From an uncultured Mollicutes bacterium (GTDB taxonomy: Bacteria; Bacillota_I; Bacilli_A; Acholeplasmatales; JAEDCM01), in the NCBI GenBank assembly GCA_947166335.1, contig CAMVDS010000009.1, positions 1 to 30,951 of the forward strand: a stretch of 30,951 nt of DNA, in the 5' to 3' direction. Positions within the stretch are counted from its first letter, which is position 1; each line of letters opens with the position of its first letter. The position numbers were made by a program, and so were the translations under genes. Under the pieces are notes generated by a model. It saw only the letters and a list, made by a program, of their open reading frames with translations, was not told the origin of the DNA and made no database searches. Shown one piece after another: positions 18,453 to 26,604 of this stretch.

Positions 18453-19676
18453 TTATAAAACTTCTTTTATCTTGGATGCAAGATTTGCAATCTCTTTTTT
18501 GCTTAATGCAGATAAGCTAATTCTAATTCCTTGCTTAAGTGGAACTACATAGATTCCATTTTCTTTTAATCTATCAAATACCTTTTCACCGTTACAAGGT
18601 ATTGTGATGAAGAAGCCTGACTTATATGTATAACAATCAAGTTTACATTGCTTTGCTTCTTTTAAGAATAGCTTTGATCTATCTAATAGTAAATTAGAAG
18701 CGCCTTCTAATTCTTTCATGAATTCATTCTTTAATGCATCATTAAACATTAGCTTTTCAACTAAGCTAACTCCCATTTTAGCTGCATTAGACCATGTTGC
18801 TCTTGCAGAGAACTCATTTGCATTGTTAAAGTATTCGATTTCTTCTTTATCTTTTGTTAAAGCCATTTGAGCACCGATTCTTAAACCATATAAGCTAAAT
18901 GTCTTTGAACCTGAGAATGCTAGAACAACCATAACATTTTCATTGAATTGTTTAAACTTTCTAAATATTTCTCTAGATTCGTTTAATCCCTTATGTGAAT
19001 AATCAATATAAGCCATATCATATAAAAGAACGAATGTATTATCTTTTGAAATCTCGTTTATACAATCAATTATTTCATCCCAGTCCTTATCTTCTAAGGC
19101 ATAACCTGTAGGATTTTGACATGGGTCATTTATAATAGCTAATACTCTACCTTGCTTTTCTGCAAGTTCTAAAGCATCTTTCTTGAAATCTTCTGTGTTG
19201 AATGCTCCATCTTTAAATAATTCATAATTTTTAACATCACAGCCTCTTTCTTTAGCCATAGCGTTATAAGGTCCCCAACAAATATTAGGAACTAGAATGC
19301 TATCTCCTTCATTTGCATAGTTATCTATAGTATTTCCGATAGCTCCACTTCCACCAGGTGTAGGAATTACACCATAGTAAAAATCTTTAGTTACATCATC
19401 ATATGTTTGCATTAAAGCCCATCTAGCAATTCCTTCTTTGAACTTAGCTGTACCTGCAGTTGATGCATAACCAAATTTTTCTGCATATGAAAGATTATCA
19501 ATTATTTTTTTAACTGATGGAAATTCTAACATCTTTCCGTCTTCGTCATAAAGTGTTCCAATCGTTCCGTCGATTACGCTAGGATTTAACTTCTTTGCTT
19601 CTCTAGCCTCTGCAGCTATTGTTAAGATGTTACTTGATAATTTTTTTGATTCTGATCTTTTTGCGATAATTCTCAT
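18453..19676 (-). CDS. PLP-dependent class I/II aminotransferase (aspartate/aromatic type)
   Basis: A 407-aa cytosolic aminotransferase of fold type I. The PLP Lys is 258 in SGSKTFSLYGLR; Asn188 (DPCQNPTGY), Asp220 and Tyr223 hold the cofactor, and Arg266 is the usual phosphate-side Arg. A C-terminal Arg in GIRISLSAL would bind the substrate carboxylate. These motifs support an amino-acid aminotransferase, probably aspartate or aromatic, but do not fix the substrate. The start ATG follows a GTGAGGG site. It stands alone with its own promoter between mfd and the purine operon. An aspartate-forming role would suit purine synthesis (aspartate is the PurC and PurA donor), but that is inference. 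Confidence 0.85.
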   Translation of the reverse strand: MRIIAKRSESKKLSSNILTIAAEAREAKKLNPSVIDGTIGTLYDEDGKMLEFPSVKKIIDNLSYAEKFGYASTAGTAKFKEGIARWALMQTYDDVTKDFYYGVIPTPGGSGAIGNTIDNYANEGDSILVPNICWGPYNAMAKERGCDVKNYELFKDGAFNTEDFKKDALELAEKQGRVLAIINDPCQNPTGYALEDKDWDEIIDCINEISKDNTFVLLYDMAYIDYSHKGLNESREIFRKFKQFNENVMVVLAFSGSKTFSLYGLRIGAQMALTKDKEEIEYFNNANEFSARATWSNAAKMGVSLVEKLMFNDALKNEFMKELEGASNLLLDRSKLFLKEAKQCKLDCYTYKSGFFITIPCNGEKVFDRLKENGIYVVPLKQGIRISLSALSKKEIANLASKIKEVL

Positions 19677-19711
19677 ATAAAACCCTCACTTTATAAAAAC
19701 TAGACGCTATC

Positions 19712-19720
19712 ATTTTAACA
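19712..19720 (-). promoter_or_regulatory. Extended -10 promoter of the aminotransferase gene
   Basis: TGTTAAAAT on the minus strand with -10 TAAAAT at 19712-19717 and a weak -35 (TTTTAT) 17 bases upstream. It lies 35 bases before the start codon in a roughly 120-base A+T-rich gap after the mfd terminator. Confidence 0.5.
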
Positions 19721-19797
19721 TAAAGAAAATACATATAAAATATTAAATAATATAATTATTTATTTGAAAATGTTTTCATATATAAAAAATAACAAAA

Positions 19798-19818
19798 AGA
19801 GGCTTCTATTTAGCCTCT
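19798..19818 (-). terminator. Intrinsic terminator of mfd
   Basis: AGAGGC, a 9-base loop and GCCTCT, followed by TTTTGTTATTTTTT on the minus strand. The 5' arm overlaps the last sense codons of mfd, and the stop codon lies in the loop. Confidence 0.85.
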
Positions 19819-22800
19819 GTATTGTTATAAATCTTCTCTAAGAACTTAGATATTTCAATTATCCAATTATCCTTTAATTTAAATATGTAGAAAATAACAT
19901 GGAGTTTTCCTCTAACATAATTTATTTTAACTTCAGATGTATATTTCATAGATGCTCTGAATATTTCTTCACCATTACTATTCTCATCAAATATTAATTT
20001 AATGTGATCATTAGTCTTTTCACCTACTGTAACATTTAATTTAACTAAATAATAATCCATTAATTTTTCATACATATATGTTTTAATATCATCACTAATA
20101 TTACCAAATCTATCTTTTAATTCTTCTTCTAAGACAATAATATCAGCTTCTTTATTAATTGAATCAATCTTTTTATGAATATCTATTCTTACACCATCAT
20201 CATTTATATATTCTTTTGGAATATGTCTATTAGAGAATACTGGTGTAGGAGTAGCTTCTTTTTTAACTACTCCATTCTTTTCATCTATTGTTTCTTTTAA
20301 TATACGCATATACATATCATAACCAACAGAATCAATAAATCCAGATTGTTCAGCACCTAGAATGTCTCCAGATCCTCTAATAGCTAAATCACGTTTAGCA
20401 ATTTTAAATCCACTACCTAGTTCAGTGAAATCTCTAATTGCCGTTAATCTTTCATTCGCTTCTTGTGTTAGTTTTCTATTTTCTTCATAGAATAAATATG
20501 CATAAGCTATTCTATCACTTCTACCTACACGTCCTCTAAGTTGATATAGTTGTGATAAACCTAATCTTGTGGCATCATCAACAATTAAAGTATTTGCATT
20601 AGGTATATCAATACCTGTTTCAATAATTGTTGTACATATTAAGACATTATACTTTCTATCAATAAAGTCTTCTATTCTGTTTTCTAGAGTATTCTTATCC
20701 ATTCTTCCATGCGCAAAACTTACTCTAGAATAAGGTATTAACATTTGTATTTTTCTAGCTACATCTTCTATATCACTTACTCTATTATGAAGGTAGAAAA
20801 CTTGTCCACCACGCGATAATTCACGTTCTATGGCTTCTTTAATTATAGACTTATTATATTCTAGGACATAAGTTTGAACAGGATATCTATTTTTAGGTGG
20901 AGTCTCTATTACGGATAAATCTTTTATACCTATCATAGACATTTGAAGAGTTCTAGGAATTGGGGTAGCTGTTAAGCTAATAGTATCAACATTTATCTTT
21001 AATTCTTTAATTCGTTCTTTATGTTCTACACCAAAACGTTGTTCCTCATCAATTATTAATAAACCTAAATCTTTAAATTCAATATCTTTAGATAATAATC
21101 TATGAGTACCTATAATAATATCTATTTTTCCTTCTTTTAATTCTTTTAAGATTTCAGTTTGTTCTTTAGTTGAAGTTAGTCTAGATATCTTTTTAATGAT
21201 TGCTCCAAATTTATTAAATCTTTCTATAAATGTATTATAGTGTTGACTAACTAAAACAGTTGTTGGAGCTAAGAAAGCTACTTGTTTGTGATCATATATT
21301 GCTTTAAATGCTGCACGCATAGCTACTTCTGTTTTCCCATAGCCTACATCACCACAAACTAATCTATCCATTGGTCTAGATTTTTCCATATCAGCAATAA
21401 CGTCGTTTATAGCTTTTTCTTGATCTATTGTTTCTTCATATGTGAAATCTTGTCTAAATTCTTCATGCATAACATCTTCTTTACTGAAAGCAAAACCCTC
21501 TGATTCATTTCTTTGACTATATAATTTAATTAATTTATCAGAAATATCTTTTAATTTATTTCTAACTCTTTCTTTTGCCTTAGCCCAAGATGTTCCACTT
21601 AAGCTATTTAATTTAGGATTATTATTTGCTGTATAGTGCATTATAGAATCTATCTTTTCAAGCGGAACGAATAAATAATCATTTCCAGCAAATAAAATCT
21701 TTATATAATCTCTAGTGATATTCATTAATGTTTTTTCTTCAATTCCTAGGTATCTACCGATACCATAATCATAATGAACTACATAATCTCCAACATTAAT
21801 TTCATCAACAGATTTAATACGTTTAGATTCACCAAAAACAGATTTATATCTTACCTTATTATCTACTCTTTTATATATATCTTCTTCTGTGAAAATAACA
21901 AAATTATCTTCATAAAAATCAACACCTAAAGCGCAGCTATCTAATGTCAAGAAAATGCCGTTATAATCCTGATTTCTATACATTTCATAGTTTATTTTTC
22001 TTTCTAATAATTCTTCTTTTAATAGCTTTAATCTTTCTTTAGAATTAAAGCATATAATTATTTTTTTATCGCTTCTATTTAAGTATTCAAATAAAGCTTC
22101 TAAATTACCAAAGAATCTTTCAGGATCTCTAACCTTTATTTCTTTAGATTTTTCAATTTTAAATGAATTTAAATAATTAATATTATATTTTTCTTTTATT
22201 TCATTATAGTCATAAAAATAATTTAATTTCTTAAATACTTTTCCATCAATATTACTATTATATTCATATATATCATCAAGTGTTTTAATGTATTCTTGAT
22301 TTAGATTATTTTCATTTATAAAATAAATACTCTTTTTATCTACAAAATCTAAAATAGTATCATTACTTATTAAACCAATATATTTTCTAAGTAAGCTTAC
22401 ATTGTTTCTAAGTTCAAGGTTTTCTAAATCATTTTTTAGAATTTCTTCTTCTTTTTCATTAGCATCATCAATAGATAAAATAAAATCTTTTATAATGTTT
22501 AAATCATTTTGATCATAAAACATTTCATTTAAAGGAATGATTTCGATATTATCTATTTCTTTAATAGATCTTTGTGTATTGATATCAAATTCTTTTATTT
22601 TTTCTATTTCAACATCAAATAAATCTAATCTAATAGGATTAATACTATTTAATGGGAATAAATCTATAATACTACCTCTAATAGAATATTCTCCAACCTT
22701 ACTTACAAGGTATTCTTTTTTATATCCTGAAGTAATTAAATAATTCTCTAAATCTTTAATGTTTATCTCATCACCAACATTAAATTTAATGCTTGATTTA

Positions 22801-23174
22801 ATCCATTTTTCTTTAGGCATTTGTTTTCTTATTATACCTGTAAGATTAGTGACAACTATGTGCTTCTTACCATCTAATAATCCCTTTATTGTGAGATTTC
22901 TTTCTAGTTTAAATTCTATAGATGATACTAATAATTCACTTGTGATTAATTCATCTGATGGATAAAATAAGACATCATCCTGATCAAGCATATTAATTAG
23001 TTTATCATAATATTTTTGAGCTTCATATAAAGTGTCAAGAACAACAAATATAGTTTTATTTTCCATTTGGAATTTTGAGGCGATTAAAAATATAGAAAAA
23101 TTAGACGTAACATTAGATATTTTGAATCCTTCTTTTTTCGTAATTTTATCTATTAATTCCGTAGTTAAAATCAT
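19806..23174 (-). CDS. mfd: Transcription-repair coupling factor
   Basis: Removes stalled RNA polymerase at DNA lesions and recruits UvrA. It has 1122 aa from the ATG at 23174, which follows AAAGGAGG; an upstream TTG (23195) would include the ribosome site and is rejected. The UvrB-like N-terminal region (1 to about 340) carries DLFP. The CarD-like RNA polymerase interaction domain is about 458-520 (GDYVVHYDYGIGRYLG). The RecG-like motor has Walker A GDVGYGKT (608-615), DEEQR (709-713), TATPIPRT (735-742) and QLRGRVGR. A C-terminal TRCF domain completes it. It lies after pth, as in many Firmicutes, but an intrinsic terminator separates them. Confidence 0.96.
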   Translation of the reverse strand: MILTTELIDKITKKEGFKISNVTSNFSIFLIASKFQMENKTIFVVLDTLYEAQKYYDKLINMLDQDDVLFYPSDELITSELLVSSIEFKLERNLTIKGLLDGKKHIVVTNLTGIIRKQMPKEKWIKSSIKFNVGDEINIKDLENYLITSGYKKEYLVSKVGEYSIRGSIIDLFPLNSINPIRLDLFDVEIEKIKEFDINTQRSIKEIDNIEIIPLNEMFYDQNDLNIIKDFILSIDDANEKEEEILKNDLENLELRNNVSLLRKYIGLISNDTILDFVDKKSIYFINENNLNQEYIKTLDDIYEYNSNIDGKVFKKLNYFYDYNEIKEKYNINYLNSFKIEKSKEIKVRDPERFFGNLEALFEYLNRSDKKIIICFNSKERLKLLKEELLERKINYEMYRNQDYNGIFLTLDSCALGVDFYEDNFVIFTEEDIYKRVDNKVRYKSVFGESKRIKSVDEINVGDYVVHYDYGIGRYLGIEEKTLMNITRDYIKILFAGNDYLFVPLEKIDSIMHYTANNNPKLNSLSGTSWAKAKERVRNKLKDISDKLIKLYSQRNESEGFAFSKEDVMHEEFRQDFTYEETIDQEKAINDVIADMEKSRPMDRLVCGDVGYGKTEVAMRAAFKAIYDHKQVAFLAPTTVLVSQHYNTFIERFNKFGAIIKKISRLTSTKEQTEILKELKEGKIDIIIGTHRLLSKDIEFKDLGLLIIDEEQRFGVEHKERIKELKINVDTISLTATPIPRTLQMSMIGIKDLSVIETPPKNRYPVQTYVLEYNKSIIKEAIERELSRGGQVFYLHNRVSDIEDVARKIQMLIPYSRVSFAHGRMDKNTLENRIEDFIDRKYNVLICTTIIETGIDIPNANTLIVDDATRLGLSQLYQLRGRVGRSDRIAYAYLFYEENRKLTQEANERLTAIRDFTELGSGFKIAKRDLAIRGSGDILGAEQSGFIDSVGYDMYMRILKETIDEKNGVVKKEATPTPVFSNRHIPKEYINDDGVRIDIHKKIDSINKEADIIVLEEELKDRFGNISDDIKTYMYEKLMDYYLVKLNVTVGEKTNDHIKLIFDENSNGEEIFRASMKYTSEVKINYVRGKLHVIFYIFKLKDNWIIEISKFLEKIYNNTEAK

Positions 23175-23201
23175 ATTTATTCCTCCTTTCAACAAGCCAA
23201 A

Positions 23202-23233
23202 AAGAAGCTAAACCCATAAAGGGGTAGCCTCTT
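23202..23233 (-). terminator. Intrinsic terminator between pth and mfd
   Basis: On the minus strand AAGAGGCTACCCC, a 5-base loop and GGGTTTAGCTTCTT form an imperfect stem with one G-U pair and a small internal loop, followed by TTTTTGG. It overlaps the pth stop and leaves only the mfd ribosome site downstream, so mfd is expressed by read-through or from an internal promoter. Confidence 0.65.
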
Positions 23234-23783
23234 AATTATATTTATTCATTATTTCTTCAAATGATTTTTCATCGATAAAATCATTAATTGCATAACTGAC
23301 TTTTTCTATTGCATTATTGATAGATATTAGTTCATCTTTACTAAATTTTGAAAGAACATGACTAACAGCATCATTTGTTTTATCTATACCAATTTTACAT
23401 CTATTAAAGTTTTCTCCAACATGAGAGATAATACTTTTTAATCCATTATGACCACCTGCAGAGCCATGATTTCTAAATCTTATAACTCCACAAGCTAAAT
23501 CTAAATCATCATGAATTACAAGCATATCTTTTACTTCTATCTTGTAAAAGTTTAATACTTTACTAATAGAATTACCACTTAAATTCATATATGTAGTTGG
23601 CTTTAATAATACTACTTTTTGACCTCTTATATTGCCAGTAGAAATAAATCCTTCTAATTTAGTTTCTAATTTAAAACTTAAATTATTTTCTTTAGCAAAA
23701 TAATCAATGGCCATAAAGCCTGTATTATGTCTTGTTAGATCATATTCTTTTCCGATATTACCTAGACCAACAATTAATTTCAT
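23232..23783 (-). CDS. pth: Peptidyl-tRNA hydrolase
   Basis: Releases peptides from peptidyl-tRNA that has dropped off the ribosome. It has 183 aa, typical. The catalytic His19 and Asn20 are in DLTRHNTGF, the Asp pair 92-93 in HDDLDL, and KPTTYMNLSG and GSAGGHNGLKSI are the expected substrate-binding segments. Its start overlaps the prs stop in TAATG, so the two are translationally coupled. The gene order prs-pth-mfd is common in Firmicutes. Confidence 0.96.
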   Translation of the reverse strand: MKLIVGLGNIGKEYDLTRHNTGFMAIDYFAKENNLSFKLETKLEGFISTGNIRGQKVVLLKPTTYMNLSGNSISKVLNFYKIEVKDMLVIHDDLDLACGVIRFRNHGSAGGHNGLKSIISHVGENFNRCKIGIDKTNDAVSHVLSKFSKDELISINNAIEKVSYAINDFIDEKSFEEIMNKYN

Positions 23784-24739
23784 TATTTTCTAAATAATTC
23801 AGATAATGTTCTATCATCAATAATACGCATTATACCTTCTCCGAATAATTGACCAACTGAAAGTTGTTTAATTTTTGGAGCCATCTTGTCTTCAGTTAAT
23901 GCGATTGTATTTGTAACTACGACTTCCTTAATAGGTGAATTAGTTAATCTTTCAATAGCTGGACCTGAGAAGATTGGGTGAGTAGCACATGCATAAACTT
24001 CTTTTGCACCTGCATCAATTAATGCTTGTGCACCTGCACAAATTGAACCTGCAGTATCAATCATATCATCAATCATGATACAAGTTTTACCTTGGATATC
24101 ACCAATGATATTCATAACTTCTGCCTTGTTAGGTTCTGGTCTACGCTTATCAATAATAGCGATTGGCTTATTATCTAGTGCTCTAGCTAAGTTTCTAGCA
24201 CGAGTAACTCCACCATGGTCTGGTGAAACTACAACAACATCAGATAAATCTTTTTTCTTGAAGTAATCAGCAAAAATTGGAAGAGCTTCGAAGTGATCTA
24301 CTGGGATATCGAAGAATCCTTGAATTTGAGCAGCATGTAAATCCATAATAAGAATTCTTGATGCTCCTGCAACTTGAATTAGGTTAGCAACTAATTTAGC
24401 ACTAATTGCTTGTCTAGGTGCAGCCTTTCTATCTTGTCTAGAATATCCATAGTATGGAACAATGACATTAATAGTTTGAGCAGATGCTCTCTTTAAAGCA
24501 TCAATCATAACTAATAATTCCATTAAATTTTCATTTACTGGATTATTTGTAGGTTGAACAACAAATACATGGTGTCCTCTTACTGTTTCATTTATATTGA
24601 TGTTTACTTCTCCATCAGCAAATCTTTTAACAACACAATCTGCTAGTGGTACTCCTAGTGCTTCTGATATTTCTTCAGCTAATTTGTGATTTGAACTTAA
24701 CGAAAATAATTTTACTTTCTTTCCTAATAATAAAGACAT
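23783..24739 (-). CDS. prs: Ribose-phosphate pyrophosphokinase
   Basis: Makes PRPP from ribose-5-phosphate and ATP, the starting compound for the purine genes downstream as well as for pyrimidine, NAD, His and Trp synthesis. It has 318 aa, a class I enzyme. ATP-site YSRQDRK (99-105), the metal His in [11 protein letters not shown] (133-143), the catalytic loop [12 protein letters not shown] and the PRPP loop [10 protein letters not shown] (223-232) are intact. The start follows AAGGAGG. It is the first gene of its own unit, with the promoter at 24773. Confidence 0.97.
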   Translation of the reverse strand: MSLLLGKKVKLFSLSSNHKLAEEISEALGVPLADCVVKRFADGEVNININETVRGHHVFVVQPTNNPVNENLMELLVMIDALKRASAQTINVIVPYYGYSRQDRKAAPRQAISAKLVANLIQVAGASRILIMDLHAAQIQGFFDIPVDHFEALPIFADYFKKKDLSDVVVVSPDHGGVTRARNLARALDNKPIAIIDKRRPEPNKAEVMNIIGDIQGKTCIMIDDMIDTAGSICAGAQALIDAGAKEVYACATHPIFSGPAIERLTNSPIKEVVVTNTIALTEDKMAPKIKQLSVGQLFGEGIMRIIDDRTLSELFRK

Positions 24740-24772
24740 AGTATTTCCTCCTTAAGGTATATTACCAATTTT

Positions 24773-24778
24773 ATTATA
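24773..24778 (-). promoter_or_regulatory. Promoter -10 of the prs-pth unit
   Basis: A perfect TATAAT on the minus strand 33 bases before prs, just downstream of the preceding gene's terminator. The -35 region is only T-rich and cannot be assigned. Confidence 0.55.
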
Positions 24779-24797
24779 CACTATTAAAATATAAAAA

Positions 24798-24832
24798 AAA
24801 GGAATAACGAATATGAAAACGTTATTTCCTTT
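24798..24832 (-). terminator. Intrinsic terminator of the TPR-like gene
   Basis: AAAGGAAATAACG pairs with CGTTATTCCTTT (12 bp, one bulged A), followed by TTTTTATATTTTAA on the minus strand. It lies 20 bases past the stop codon of the 356-aa gene. Confidence 0.85.
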
Positions 24833-24851
24833 AAAAATATAATTTTTAATT

Positions 24852-25922
24852 CTAATATATCTTATTTATGTTAATTTTATCAGGGCTCTTCCAGTCAATA
24901 TTATATTCTTCTTTAAGTATTTCAGTTACCTTTCTAAAATACATTTGATAGTAATCAGGTCTATTCTTACTATTCTTTAAAAGTCCATCAACTTTAGCCA
25001 TTACATCAGATATAATATCTTGGAAGTTACGTGTAGCTTCAATAGGATCATGAGCAACATAATCTACTGGTAAAACAACATTTTTTTCAAGTTCTAAAAG
25101 GCGCTCTTTCTTCTTTGCTAAATAACTTAATATGAAACATTCAGTATCGAATGTTCTTCTTAAATTAATCATATAAATTTCTTTTAAAATAGCTTCTATT
25201 TTATCTTCTCTATCAGTTAGAGATAATGCCTTTCTATAGCAATTTTCGGCATTTTCATAATCGTTTAAATTCATAAAGTTTTTGCCTATAGTTCTATATA
25301 GTTCAACTTTATCTTGATCTTTAATTTCATCGCTATTCAAATCATTTAAAAGATCTTTTAAAACTAATCTATTTAAGTAACCTTCATCTAATCTAGAATT
25401 AAGTTCTAGAAGGTCTAATCTAAAGTCAATTGCATCTTTAAAGTTCTTATCTGATATAGCCATATCAAGAACTCTTTTAGTGATATCTCTACATTCAGAG
25501 TACCTTCCTTCATCATACATTTCAACTCTAACATCATATATTGTTTTAGGCTTCTCTTCTTGAACTTCTTCAGCCTTTACTTCTTGTTTTTCTTCTTCAT
25601 AAACTAGTTCAAAATATACTACTGTAACAATATCTTTATATATTCCCTTTTGAACTTCTATTCTTTGTTCATCATAATAATTTGCAGGTTCATCTTTGGC
25701 AACTTTTATGATTTCTCCATTATAATTTACAATAATTCTTTCTTCTTTTATGTTCATTAAATTAAGCTTATTATTAATGAATGAAGCATAACTTGGGGCA
25801 TTTTTAACGCGTCCAATTACAGGAGGTACAATATATTCTTGCGAAACAGTTTTTTGACTATGTAAGCTATTTGTTAAAGCTTCAGTTATTTCTTGTTTAA
25901 CTTTAATTCCTAAAAGTTTCAC
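24852..25922 (-). CDS. TPR-like protein of unknown function
   Basis: A 356-aa soluble protein with no signal peptide or TM segment. The start chosen is GTG at 25922, which follows GGAGGTGAT; an ATG at 25937 would overlap that site. The N-terminal half (about 1-115) is mixed alpha/beta (GIKVKQEITEAL, YNGEIIKVAKDEPANYYDEQ). A short Glu/Lys-rich linker follows (about 118-133). The C-terminal half is helical, with a clear TPR-like unit, KVELYRTIGKNFMNLNDYENAENCYRKAL, preceded by weaker helix pairs, suggesting a protein-protein interaction role. It has its own promoter and terminator just upstream of prs. I do not recognise a named family. Confidence 0.7.
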   Translation of the reverse strand: MKLLGIKVKQEITEALTNSLHSQKTVSQEYIVPPVIGRVKNAPSYASFINNKLNLMNIKEERIIVNYNGEIIKVAKDEPANYYDEQRIEVQKGIYKDIVTVVYFELVYEEEKQEVKAEEVQEEKPKTIYDVRVEMYDEGRYSECRDITKRVLDMAISDKNFKDAIDFRLDLLELNSRLDEGYLNRLVLKDLLNDLNSDEIKDQDKVELYRTIGKNFMNLNDYENAENCYRKALSLTDREDKIEAILKEIYMINLRRTFDTECFILSYLAKKKERLLELEKNVVLPVDYVAHDPIEATRNFQDIISDVMAKVDGLLKNSKNRPDYYQMYFRKVTEILKEEYNIDWKSPDKININKIY

Positions 25923-25942
25923 AAAAATCACCTCCATATTAT

Positions 25943-25971
25943 ATTTTATAATAAATATATTATTTATTCAA
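25943..25971 (-). promoter_or_regulatory. Promoter of the TPR-like gene
   Basis: TTGAAT (25966-25971), a 17-base spacer and TAAAAT (25943-25948) on the minus strand. Initiation near 25936 would put the transcript start right at the ribosome site, again a very short leader. Confidence 0.5.
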
Positions 25972-25974
25972 TAA

Positions 25975-25995
25975 AAAAGGGGATTTACCCCTTTT
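25975..25995 (-). terminator. Intrinsic terminator of the small lipoprotein gene
   Basis: AAAAGGGG, a 5-base loop and CCCCTTTT then TTATTG on the minus strand, 3 bases after the stop codon. Confidence 0.85.
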
Positions 25996-25998
25996 CTA

Positions 25999-26538
25999 TT
26001 ACCATACTTCCTTTGTAGTATATGAGAATGTAGCTTCTTCAATATCAAGTTTATCCATTATTATAAATGCATATCTACAATGTGGTCCGCTACTATCTTT
26101 GTAGCCTCTTTTGGTTTTATCATATATTTTGAATTTAGCATTTCCGTCCTTAAATTTTATACTAGATATAAATAAATCTCTTGAAAAATAAGAAAAGAAC
26201 AAATTAACAACAACTATTTGTGTATCAAAATCAACAGTAACTTTGCCGCTATTAACCATTGAGCTTAATGTTGTATTATCTTTAACAATAAATGTACGCT
26301 CTTCTGGAGCATTTTCATCCTTTACTGTCATATAATTGCCGTCTTCGTCTTTCTGATAAGTACCGTCTTCATTCTTCAAATCATATTCAACCTTCTTAAT
26401 TTTATTATTAAACAAGAAATCCTCAGTTAAAATATTATCTGAATTAGTATAAACTGTCGCATGATATTTATTCTTTTTACATCCAACAAGTAAAACAGCT
26501 AAACATAAAAATAAAACAACTCCTATTATTTTTTTCAT
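25999..26538 (-). CDS. Small predicted lipoprotein, unknown function
   Basis: A 179-aa protein with an export signal and lipobox LLVGC (Cys20), followed by KKNKY. The start is the ATG at 26538 after TTGGAGGAGAT; the in-frame TTG at 26553 would include that site. The mature domain of about 160 aa is rich in beta-strand-like stretches (KVTVDFDTQIVVVNLFF, NAKFKIYDKTKRG), with one further Cys in GPHCRYAF. There is an acidic Asp/Glu/Gly loop near residues 60-70. No family was recognised. It is monocistronic, with an extended -10 promoter and a terminator hugging the stop codon. Confidence 0.75.
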   Translation of the reverse strand: MKKIIGVVLFLCLAVLLVGCKKNKYHATVYTNSDNILTEDFLFNNKIKKVEYDLKNEDGTYQKDEDGNYMTVKDENAPEERTFIVKDNTTLSSMVNSGKVTVDFDTQIVVVNLFFSYFSRDLFISSIKFKDGNAKFKIYDKTKRGYKDSSGPHCRYAFIIMDKLDIEEATFSYTTKEVW

Positions 26539-26557
26539 ATCTATCTCCTCCAATTCT

Positions 26558-26566
26558 ATTATACCA
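26558..26566 (-). promoter_or_regulatory. Extended -10 promoter of the small lipoprotein gene
   Basis: TGGTATAAT on the minus strand (TATAAT at 26558-26563), about 20 bases before the start codon. No convincing -35. Confidence 0.6.
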
Positions 26567-26604
26567 TATATATACCAATAATTTTGGGTGAAAGTTTGGC
26601 GAAA

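Noticed and set aside
18437..18460. A/T-only stem after the aminotransferase gene as a terminator
   Set aside because: The arms TTTTATAAAA and TTTTCATAAAA can pair, but the stem has no G-C pairs and no clear T-run, so it may be chance in A+T-rich DNA.
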